From NCBI GenBank assembly GCA_003219465.1, contig QHOX01000061.1:1-44772 (forward strand): 44,772 nt of DNA, written 5' to 3'. The notes beneath the pieces are model-generated. The model worked only from the letters and a program-made list of their open reading frames with translations. It searched no databases and was not told the origin of the DNA. The translations under genes and the position numbers were made by a program. Position 1 is the first letter of the stretch, and the number at the start of each line of letters is the position of its first letter. Source of the DNA: Verrucomicrobiota bacterium. GTDB lineage: Bacteria; Verrucomicrobiota; Verrucomicrobiia; Chthoniobacterales; UBA10450. This document shows, piece after piece, positions 10,001 to 16,124 of this stretch.

Positions 10001-10472
10001 AATCGACCATGTCGCTTTTGCCCTCCATCAGGTACGTCAGCAGAATTTTATATTGGATCAGCTGGGAAGCTTCCTTCGCCAGATCGGACTGACCTGTGGA
10101 GAGCAATTGCTCAAAGCGCTTCCTTGCCTCGGCCCAATCTTTTTTCAGAAATGGGATCTCCGCGAGATTGAAGCGCGCATTCCAAAACTTCGGGTCGATC
10201 CGCGCCGCTTCAGTCAGTGCAGCTTCGGCCTGGTCATAGTTGCCCTGCCGCATCAGGATAACGCCGCGCAAATTTTTTGACGCCGCAAGATCCGGTTGGC
10301 GCGCGTCGATGGCGTCGAGTTGCTTTAGCGCCTCCGAAAGTTTGCCGGCATCGAATGCGCGGTAGGCGGTGTTGTACATCTCCTCCAGCTCCGCTTTGGT
10401 CGGGGCAACATTGTCCGCAGCAAATGAGGTAAGTCCCAGCGCTGCGATCGCAGCGATCTTCCAGATTCTCAT
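7086..10472 (-). CDS. Membrane-anchored TPR protein with duplicated TPR half and repetitive C-terminal domain
   Basis: I recognise no named family for the whole 1128-residue protein. From ATG 10472 it opens with a signal-peptide-like segment (MRIWKIAAIAALGLTSFAA); a TTG five codons upstream is the alternative start. Residues about 30-220 and 245-435 are two copies of one TPR block. Each contains an RGxILMxQGxxDxAEAA repeat and each ends in an IGWMEKPAG or VGWLQRPEG signature. An Ala/Ser/Pro/Gln-rich linker follows, then a transmembrane helix at about 592-612 flanked by arginines. A roughly 320-residue Pro/Glu-rich low-complexity stretch follows. The final 190 residues hold about five approximate repeats of a short F-[EQA]-[IV]-xx-[LIM]-[QE] strand pattern (FEIAAMQLTP, FEIVKIQP, FAVAGLQLVP, FQISTLEFSP, FEIANLELNE). 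Topology suggests TPRs and tail on opposite sides of the inner membrane. A scaffold role is plausible, unproven. Confidence 0.75.
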   Translation of the reverse strand: MRIWKIAAIAALGLTSFAADNVAPTKAELEEMYNTAYRAFDAGKLSEALKQLDAIDARQPDLAASKNLRGVILMRQGNYDQAEAALTEAARIDPKFWNARFNLAEIPFLKKDWAEARKRFEQLLSTGQSDLAKEASQLIQYKILLTYLMEGKSDMVDSILAKLELSPDTPAVDYVKAAVALQQKNEAEAKDWISAAEKNYTPQLNKLFVESLYEIGWMEKPAGQRRASLPLMTAAERTEKTKAFARSKFEQSQQAFRQRDFATALKLVDEADKADPNQPATLNLRGEILMQQGQFDDAEAAFKKAAKLDPKLRDAQYNLAQIPFKEKDYAKAQDRFETLYKRIPGGDKNQAAELIKFKIYMTLLMDGKESRAHSMMEEFQFTGDTPALYYAQAAWEYKHNNAQKAEDWTNSANKIYSQALNSVFADAFYDVGWLQRPEGASAPAVAFDTSNVGASQPEGGPAVEPSPIPDKMVAANKQGGTLTLASAPSAPDGGIELASAGVTTTNQPTTALSSDVSTETSPQPQPATSESPAADQSTTAPQAAASEAPNIASASSEQSPQQATAQPSPSGKSVVAILASTVSSLLAGGRRMWVVGGLLLAGLVILAWVMVPVLRRHPFTTPRHLRLEPPRGAAAAGASAFKPGEPQPKKDAVRGGNGFIGGPRQVSLQLKPWKPALRHSALPSAKAGGAFDRLKALKPKPSRTPPHAELRPDEAAPVSEPSFGSVAPVLTPAYAEPQRDEAAPVVESFLESVGPVVDQAPEVVTAAVSRQAEPETFPPISKFAEASTTTPKPIENEILDIPEEPVFAAQEANEFSDRATEEAVPSGEQPGEVFDGGAEYGWPAAEVSPALSAEPIGNDQPDEMIFEEREGPVRESTAELVSGFQPPIPAQPVFPQTTIPATMPETTQTPPAPIAKAPVPPVPKPQPQPPAPAAGMQTSVQLTFSFEIAAMQLTPSFKMGVLKVRPISKLVTMRLPSPQRAQSALNLQVAFEIVKIQPVAGALGTIRVVPSQQQRPAMGGMPSFAVAGLQLVPNSETAPVQLTPSPQARASVFITVPFQISTLEFSPTLEIGSVTLNSNSKQVVVQLPGTGPAPAEGAPMFEIANLELNEGGEIVMMQLNLLSGLKRA

Positions 10473-10552
10473 GAACCACCGATTCAAGCCCTGATTAGCA
10501 TCCTTGACAAGTCGAAATTGCGTTCGGTGCGAAGATTTTCAGTCCGGTTCGG

Positions 10553-10576
10553 AAAAATGTTTTGCTCGTGCAAAAC
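10553..10576 (-). terminator. Possible intrinsic terminator after coaX
   Basis: A perfect seven-base stem (GTTTTGC/GCAAAAC, 10559-10565 and 10570-10576) with a four-base loop is followed, reading on the minus strand, by ATTTTT. It lies about 50 bp beyond the coaX stop. The stem is AT-rich, so strength is uncertain. A second hairpin without a T-run (CCGGC/GCCGG, 10592-10606) precedes it. Confidence 0.45.
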
Positions 10577-10626
10577 CACTGAACGCCTACTCCGGCGCAC
10601 AGCCGGGCTGCTGCAGGTCTCGCTGA

Positions 10627-11373
10627 TTAATTCAAGTTCCCCACGATCCGCAATCCTTCCAAAGTCAGTTGCGGATGAATCACCGCGACCTCCGGCAGCC
10701 GGCTGGCAATAAGGCGCGCATAACCGCCAGTGGCCACGACGACAACTTTTTTGCGCGAAAACTGCTCCGCTCTGATTTGCGCCAGAATCTCGCGGACCAA
10801 TCCACGGTAGCCGAAGATGGCGCCAGAACGCATTCCTTCAACAGTCGACTTGCCGACGGCACGATGTGGCTCTTTCAGCGACAGCCTCGGCAGCAACGCT
10901 GTCCGTTGGTAAAGAAAATTAGTCATCGCTTCGAGTCCCGGTGCAATCACGCCGCCGATGTAGCTGCGTCGCTCGGAAACCACATCGAAAGTCACTGCTG
11001 TGCCGAAATCCACAACGATGGCCGGACACCCGTAAAACTCGGCAACGGCCGTGGCGTTTGCCAGGCGATCCGCTCCAATTGATTGGGGGTTGGGATATTC
11101 AATTGCGACACCCAGCTTCAGTTTCCAATCGAGCCAGAGCACTTGCGCTTTGTTGTGAGCGGCCTTCGAGATCGCAGAGTTTTTTGTCGGCACCACCGAC
11201 GAGACGACGACTTTCCTCACCTGTCGCTGCCTCAAAAATTCGGCCACAATACTGCTTGAAAGCTCCGCCGTATGGATCCACACAGGATTAGAGACTCGCT
11301 CTCTCGATGCGAACGCAAGTTTTGCGTACGAGTTACTCACGTCGATCAATAGATAATCGGAGCGACGCGCCAC
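10627..11373 (-). CDS. coaX: Type III pantothenate kinase
   Basis: CoaX phosphorylates pantothenate in the first step of coenzyme A synthesis and belongs to the ASKHA fold, unrelated to CoaA. The protein has 248 residues, typical for the family. Seen motifs are the N-terminal phosphate loop DVSNSYAKLAF (residues 11-21), the substrate motif IGADRLANA, the catalytic-site VDFGTAVTFDVV, the turn IGGVIAPG and the C-terminal VVATGGYA. The usual loop is D-x-G-N-[T/S]; here Gly is replaced by Ser (residue 13), which is uncommon. The start is GTG. The gene is divergent from hemB across about 100 bp and is probably monocistronic. Confidence 0.87.
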   Translation of the reverse strand: MARRSDYLLIDVSNSYAKLAFASRERVSNPVWIHTAELSSSIVAEFLRQRQVRKVVVSSVVPTKNSAISKAAHNKAQVLWLDWKLKLGVAIEYPNPQSIGADRLANATAVAEFYGCPAIVVDFGTAVTFDVVSERRSYIGGVIAPGLEAMTNFLYQRTALLPRLSLKEPHRAVGKSTVEGMRSGAIFGYRGLVREILAQIRAEQFSRKKVVVVATGGYARLIASRLPEVAVIHPQLTLEGLRIVGNLN

Positions 11374-11477
11374 GGCTAAGATGCAGACACCGAACCCTCC
11401 GCGCCGTCAAGCATCAGTCACGCACTGGATAGCACGGTTGGCTTGCGACAATCGCGTCGCGCAGGTAGCCTCGCCCT

Positions 11478-12464
11478 GTGAGAAGATTGGTTCATCGGCC
11501 GCGTCGCCTGCGGCGTTCCCGTGCCCTGCGAAACCTCGTCCGGGAAACGCATTTGACCATTCACGATTTTATTTTGCCGCTGTTCGTCAGCGAAAAATTG
11601 GACCAACGCCGGCCTGTCGGCAGTATGCCGGGAGTTTTTCAGTTGCCAGTGAAAGAGGTTATCGATGGAGCGCGCCGCGCTCAGGATCTTGGGTTGCAAG
11701 CGATCCTGCTTTTCGGCATCCCAGCGCGTAAGGATGAGGAAGCGAGCGGCGCTTACGCAGAAGACGGAGTTGTTCAGCAGGCGCTGCGAGCGATCAAATC
11801 GAAATGTCCGGAGTTGATCGTGATCACCGACGTTTGCCTGTGCGAATATATGAGCCACGGCCATTGTGGTGTCACCCGAATCGACGGTGACCATTTTCAT
11901 GTTCTGAACGACGAAAGCGTCGAACTTTTGGTGAAGACAGCTCTCTCTCACGCCGCCGCAGGCGCCGATGTTGTGGCGCCGAGCGACATGATGGACGGCC
12001 GCATCGGCGCGATTCGCGAGGCGCTCGATGCGAGCGGATTCGATCAAACTGGCATCATGAGTTACGCCGCGAAATTTGCCTCGGTGTTTTACGGGCCGTT
12101 TCGCGAAGCAGCCGAAAGCCCGCCGCAGTTCGGCGACCGTCGTTCGTATCAAATGGATTTTGCAAACGCAAACGAAGCGCTGCGCGAAGCGGCGCTGGAT
12201 GTCGAGGAAGGGGCGGACATTGTGATGGTGAAACCTGCTCTGCCGTATCTCGACATCTTGTGGCGCGTGCGTGAACGTTTCGGAAAACCAACCGCCGTCT
12301 ATCACGTGAGCGGGGAGTACGCCATGGTCAAAGCTGCGGCCGAGAAAGGGATCTTCGATGAGCGTTCCGCGGTTCTCGAGATCATGACGGCGCTTAAGCG
12401 GGCCGGGGCAGACATCATCGTCACCTACTGGGCGCGTGAACTCGCGACATGGCTGCGGGAGTAA
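11478..12464 (+). CDS. hemB: Delta-aminolevulinic acid dehydratase (porphobilinogen synthase)
   Basis: HemB condenses two 5-aminolevulinate molecules to porphobilinogen in haem synthesis. The 328-residue TIM-barrel protein opens with the usual RPRRLRRSRALRNLVRE arm. The zinc-type cysteine cluster DVCLCEYMSHGHCG supplies Cys120, Cys122 and Cys130, so this is a Zn-dependent form rather than the Asp/Mg form. The two active-site lysines are Lys199 (SYAAKFASVFYGPF) and Lys252 (MVKPALPYLDIL). The start is GTG with only a distant AGGT upstream, but the beginning fits the family well. Its last 16 bases overlap the next gene, suggesting coupling. Confidence 0.94.
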   Translation: MRRLVHRPRRLRRSRALRNLVRETHLTIHDFILPLFVSEKLDQRRPVGSMPGVFQLPVKEVIDGARRAQDLGLQAILLFGIPARKDEEASGAYAEDGVVQQALRAIKSKCPELIVITDVCLCEYMSHGHCGVTRIDGDHFHVLNDESVELLVKTALSHAAAGADVVAPSDMMDGRIGAIREALDASGFDQTGIMSYAAKFASVFYGPFREAAESPPQFGDRRSYQMDFANANEALREAALDVEEGADIVMVKPALPYLDILWRVRERFGKPTAVYHVSGEYAMVKAAAEKGIFDERSAVLEIMTALKRAGADIIVTYWARELATWLRE

Positions 12465-13198
12465 CAAGCCGCCACGGCGAAACAACACAACACGCCCGGC
12501 TCAAGCAGCTCGCGTTTATTTGGGCGCAGACGCACGGATTTTCCGCGTGCGCGATGGAGGTGATTTTGCCCCGATTCCGATATCGCGCTGACGTGGCCGG
12601 CTATCGGTCTGTCCCTAAGCAAATTGGATCAACTGCGGTGTTCGAATGCAAACAGGCCCTGTGCGATTTGCGACGAGACAACTGTCACAGCGAGTCCGCG
12701 CGTCGACGGCTCGAAGCGATCTGTAATCGTCGCCAGGTTCTCGAAGCGCGCCTCCGCACGCATTATCCAAACCTGCACAATGGTGATTCCCTTTTCCCGG
12801 AGTTTGATTCCGAGAACTTCAGCGCGATCGGCCACCGCGGTTACGCGCGCCTCCTTCGTGAGTTGCGGACGCTACAAAATCGCCTCTACGATTGCACAAA
12901 GTTTGAGAAACTAATTCGCTACCGCTGCGCGAATTTGTTTTTCATCGTGCTGCCCGAGCAATTATTCCGCGAATCGGAAGTGCCTGTCGACTGGGGCGCT
13001 CTGGTCGAATCAAATGGGACACTCACACTCGTCCGCAAACCAATCTGGCACGATGCTACAGCCCCCAATCGCCTCCACGTTTTGCACCGGATCGCCGTGG
13101 CAGGAACACGGAACTCGAATCGGGAACTCTCGCTAGACTGGCACGAGCAAATTGTGCCCGGTCATTTCTTTCGGTTGCGGCAGGCCGAGCAGAAATAA
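12449..13198 (+). CDS. Hypothetical protein with PD-(D/E)XK-like nuclease signature
   Basis: I do not recognise a named family. The 249-residue protein carries near its N-terminus a run resembling a PD-(D/E)XK core: a helix with HARLKQLAFIWAQ, then YRADVAGYR (candidate Asp), then AVFECKQALCDLRRDN (E-x-K followed by a helix). This order is seen in MmcB-type and related nuclease-fold proteins. The middle is rich in Arg and Leu helices and the C-terminus has no visible motif. Four Cys lie in the first 95 residues. There are no membrane segments, so it is probably cytoplasmic. ATG 12449 lies inside the end of hemB (16-base overlap). The 3' end overlaps the convergent gpmI by 66 bases. Nuclease function is inference; the reading frame is well supported by its length and position. 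Confidence 0.65.
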   Translation: MAAGVTSRHGETTQHARLKQLAFIWAQTHGFSACAMEVILPRFRYRADVAGYRSVPKQIGSTAVFECKQALCDLRRDNCHSESARRRLEAICNRRQVLEARLRTHYPNLHNGDSLFPEFDSENFSAIGHRGYARLLRELRTLQNRLYDCTKFEKLIRYRCANLFFIVLPEQLFRESEVPVDWGALVESNGTLTLVRKPIWHDATAPNRLHVLHRIAVAGTRNSNRELSLDWHEQIVPGHFFRLRQAEQK

Positions 13199-14665
13199 AA
13201 GAGTCGGCGCGACATCCGCCAGAATGCCGTCTTCGCAGCGGAACTTCGCCGCATCGTTGGCGATATAAACGAAGTGCACAAGGTAGCTGGTATGCGAGGT
13301 ATGCGGCGAGCCGTCAGGGTTGCGCATTTGTTCACAGTTGCCGTGGTCCGCAGTAACCAACGCTTTACCGTCGAGTTCTAGAAGTTTTGGAACAATGCGG
13401 GCGCAGCATGCGTCCACCACCTCGACAGCTTTGATTCCGGCCTCGACTACGCCGGTGTGACCGACCATGTCGGGATTGGCGAAGTTTAAGATGATCAAAT
13501 CGTAGTCGGCTAAGCGTCCGAGTAGTTCGTCGGTGACTTCGAATGCGCTCATCTCCGGTTTCAAATCGTACGTGGCGACTTGGGGAGAGGGAATGAGTTT
13601 GCGGTCTTCACCAGGAAAGGGCTTTTCGATTCCGCCATTAAAAAAGTAAGTCACATGCGCGTACTTCTCGGTCTCGGCGATGCGCAATTGCCGTTTGCCG
13701 TCGGCGCTGACGATCTCACCTAAAATGTGTTTCAGTTCTTCGGGCGCAAAAATGAACGGCGACGAATAGCGCACGTCATACTGCGTGAGCGAGACGAAAT
13801 GAATTTGCGGCCATACTTCGCGATCGAACCCATCGAAGTCCTTTAGTAAAAAGGCTTGAGAGAGCTGGCGTGCACGATCGGCGCGAAAGTTAAAAAACAA
13901 AACCGTGTCGCCGTCGCGGATACGCTGTTCGTTCGCGAAGTCGAAAACTAGCGGAGGCATAAATTCGTCGGTCTTGCCGAGCGAGTATTGCCGCTTAACA
14001 GCGGCAGCGGGCGATGATTCGCAGAATTCACCGCGACCAAAAACGATTGCGTCCCATGCTTTTTTTGTGCGGTCCCAACGTCGGTCGCGATCCATGCCGT
14101 AATACCGCCCGACCACGGTGATGATCTTAGCGCCCGTCTTCTCCAGCTCCTTTTCACACGTTCTTAGAAAACCCGCGCCCCCGGTGGGCGACGTGTCTCG
14201 TCCATCGGTAAACGCGTGCACGAAAATTTCTTTAACTTCTGCCGCATGTGCGGCGTTCGCCAGCGCGATCATGTGCGAGTAATGGCTGTGCACGCCGCCG
14301 TCGGACACCAACCCGAGCAGATGCAATCGATGTCCACGCGCATCGGCTAGGGCGTCTTGCAAAACACGATTGCGTTTCAGTTCGCCGTCGGCGATGGCCT
14401 TATTAATCCGGGTGAGGTCCTGATAAACGATCCTCCCAGCTCCGAGATTAAGGTGGCCAACTTCCGAGTTCCCCATCTGTCCCTCTGGTAACCCAACGTC
14501 CATGCCGCTGGCACTTAATCGCGACCAGGGATAATCGCGATACAGATGATCGTGAAATGGCGTGGGCGCGATCAGTGTCGCGTCGCCGTTCTCTTCACGC
14601 TTGTCGCGTCCGCCGGGATTGATGCCCCACCCGTCGCGAATGATGAGCATCACCGGGCCAGCCAT
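13133..14665 (-). CDS. gpmI: 2,3-bisphosphoglycerate-independent phosphoglycerate mutase
   Basis: GpmI interconverts 3- and 2-phosphoglycerate in glycolysis through a phosphoserine intermediate and two Mn ions. The 510-residue protein belongs to the alkaline phosphatase superfamily. It starts MAGPVMLIIRDGWG with the first metal Asp. MGNSEVGHLNLGAG holds the nucleophile Ser. HAFTDGRDTSP and GRYYGMDRDRRWDR are substrate-binding motifs. VTADHGNCEQM and SHTSYLVHFV complete the metal site. The frame is open 28 codons further upstream, but ATG 14665 gives the normal N-terminus and has GGGA a few bases before it. It is divergent from the phosphatase-like gene across 107 bp, and its 3' end overlaps the convergent gene at 12449. 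Confidence 0.93.
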   Translation of the reverse strand: MAGPVMLIIRDGWGINPGGRDKREENGDATLIAPTPFHDHLYRDYPWSRLSASGMDVGLPEGQMGNSEVGHLNLGAGRIVYQDLTRINKAIADGELKRNRVLQDALADARGHRLHLLGLVSDGGVHSHYSHMIALANAAHAAEVKEIFVHAFTDGRDTSPTGGAGFLRTCEKELEKTGAKIITVVGRYYGMDRDRRWDRTKKAWDAIVFGRGEFCESSPAAAVKRQYSLGKTDEFMPPLVFDFANEQRIRDGDTVLFFNFRADRARQLSQAFLLKDFDGFDREVWPQIHFVSLTQYDVRYSSPFIFAPEELKHILGEIVSADGKRQLRIAETEKYAHVTYFFNGGIEKPFPGEDRKLIPSPQVATYDLKPEMSAFEVTDELLGRLADYDLIILNFANPDMVGHTGVVEAGIKAVEVVDACCARIVPKLLELDGKALVTADHGNCEQMRNPDGSPHTSHTSYLVHFVYIANDAAKFRCEDGILADVAPTLLFLLGLPQPKEMTGHNLLVPV

Positions 14666-14772
14666 GTATCCCGCACTTTGCCGATGAACGAGAACGTGGA
14701 CAAGCAGTTCTTTGTTTCTGTCGAATTTCAGAACATTTGCAGCCGTCAAAGACCACCGCTACAAAAGGGAAA

Positions 14773-16047
14773 ATGAAGTGGCGCAACCAGTTGCTGGCCC
14801 TTGTCTGTCTCCTCGCCTTTGTTGGAGTGGGCGTGATTTATTTTCAACACTGGGTCATCCGAAAGCCCTTCGGCATTATCTTATTCGTGGGAGAGGGGCT
14901 GTCGCCTGCAAGGCTGGCGCCTACTCGCACCTATGCCGCCGGAGCGGGCACGCGTTTAAATATGGACTCGATGCCGTACGCCGCGCTGGTGATGAATCAC
15001 TCGAAGGATTTCGCTGCACCCGATCAGGCGTCTGCCGCAACCGCGATCGCCACCGGTGAGCGCGTAACCAATCGGGTGATCGCGGTCAACGCCGAGGGCA
15101 AACCGATCAAGAGCATCATTGAGCTGGCACGCGAATATGGACGAGCAACAGGCTTAGTCACCGACGCAGAGCTCACCGACACCACAAGCGCAGCGTTCTA
15201 CGCGCACATAGGAGACCCGGGCGACCCGGAGAAGATCGCAGCCGAGTTTGTGGATCGCGGCAACATTGATATCGCAATGGGCGGCGGCGCGGCGCAATTT
15301 ATTCCCGCCACAAAAGGCGGCGATAGACAAGACACGCGCGATCTGTTACTCGAGCTTCGTGGCAACGGATTCGACATCGTCCGCACACGCACGGATTTGG
15401 AAGCGGTTCCGGCCTGGCGGCGACCGAAACTTTTCGGGGTCTTCAGCAACAACGATCTCGCGTTCGCAAATCAGGTAGAAGAGCGAGGCCAGCAGCCCAG
15501 TCTTTCGGACATGGTGAGGCGAGCCATCCAGTTGTTACAGTACAACGCCGGAGGCTATTTACTCGTTGTCGATGCGGGCTTGATGCGCAAAGCGGCTGAG
15601 GGAAACAACGGGGAGCGAACTCTTACGCAAACGCTCGAACTAGACCGCGCCGTCGGCGTCGCCCGAAGTTACGGCGGGCCAAAATCGACAATCCTTGTGT
15701 GCGGTGATGCGGCCATTGGGGGAATGAGCTTGAATGGGTTTCCTTTTCGAAAAGATAGTGGGATCGCGCTGCTGGGCTTCAATTCAGCTGGTCAGCCATG
15801 GATTACCTGGGCAACGGGCCCGCACGGAACTAAGTCATACGGCGCGGCGAAAATACCGGCAAACCAAGACCCGGGCGAAACCAAAGAACCTACACAGGAA
15901 CAGCCCGAGCCGGCGGCGTTCTACACAAAATCGGCGCTGGTCACGGTTGAAGATGTCGTTGCATTCGGCAGCGGTCCCGGAACCGATGCGCTGCAAGGTG
16001 TTGTCGAGAGCACAGCCGTTTTCAAAATTTTGCGTGACGAGCTGTGA
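14773..16047 (+). CDS. Alkaline-phosphatase-fold protein with lost catalytic residues
   Basis: The 424-residue protein aligns by eye with PhoA-type alkaline phosphatases along its length, after an N-terminal membrane anchor (LLALVCLLAFVGVGVIYF). The active site is rewritten. The metal-Asp motif GDGMG is GEGLS (Glu41). The nucleophile motif DSAASATA is DQASAATA, placing Gln85 at the Ser position. VEGASIDKQDH is VDAGLMRKAAE, losing an Asp and a His ligand. TADH is CGDA, with Ala313 at the His position. The final HTG histidine is replaced by Val. Only LTDTTSAA and one Asp (residue 312) of the metal site remain. It is probably a secreted or membrane-anchored non-catalytic relative, perhaps a binding protein. 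ATG 14773 is preferred over TTG 14737 because AAGGGA precedes it, although closely. It lies divergent from gpmI. Confidence 0.8.
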   Translation: MKWRNQLLALVCLLAFVGVGVIYFQHWVIRKPFGIILFVGEGLSPARLAPTRTYAAGAGTRLNMDSMPYAALVMNHSKDFAAPDQASAATAIATGERVTNRVIAVNAEGKPIKSIIELAREYGRATGLVTDAELTDTTSAAFYAHIGDPGDPEKIAAEFVDRGNIDIAMGGGAAQFIPATKGGDRQDTRDLLLELRGNGFDIVRTRTDLEAVPAWRRPKLFGVFSNNDLAFANQVEERGQQPSLSDMVRRAIQLLQYNAGGYLLVVDAGLMRKAAEGNNGERTLTQTLELDRAVGVARSYGGPKSTILVCGDAAIGGMSLNGFPFRKDSGIALLGFNSAGQPWITWATGPHGTKSYGAAKIPANQDPGETKEPTQEQPEPAAFYTKSALVTVEDVVAFGSGPGTDALQGVVESTAVFKILRDEL

Positions 16048-16054
16048 TGGCTTT

Positions 16055-16109
16055 CGTTGTACCGTTGAGTCGTTGAACCGTTCACCGCAAGCCGTTGTAA
16101 AGTTGTAAC
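16055..16109. repeat. Degenerate 8-bp tandem repeat (CGTTGAAC type)
   Basis: Four in-phase eight-base units run from 16055 to 16086 (CGTTGTAC, CGTTGAGT, CGTTGAAC, CGTTCACC). Two looser copies follow at about 16092-16109. The repeat fills the 77 bp gap between the two convergent genes. It shows no coding sense; frames through it give low-complexity peptides. Confidence 0.5.
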
Positions 16110-16124
16110 GATCGAACGAATCAT

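Noticed and set aside
11418-12488. Long 356-codon frame antisense to hemB
   Set aside because: It is a shadow of a strongly coding GC-rich gene; composition is Arg/His-rich with no domain.
15921-16124. 67-codon minus-strand frame ending in the 8-bp tandem repeat
   Set aside because: It overlaps the 3' end of the phosphatase-like gene and its other half is repeat sequence.
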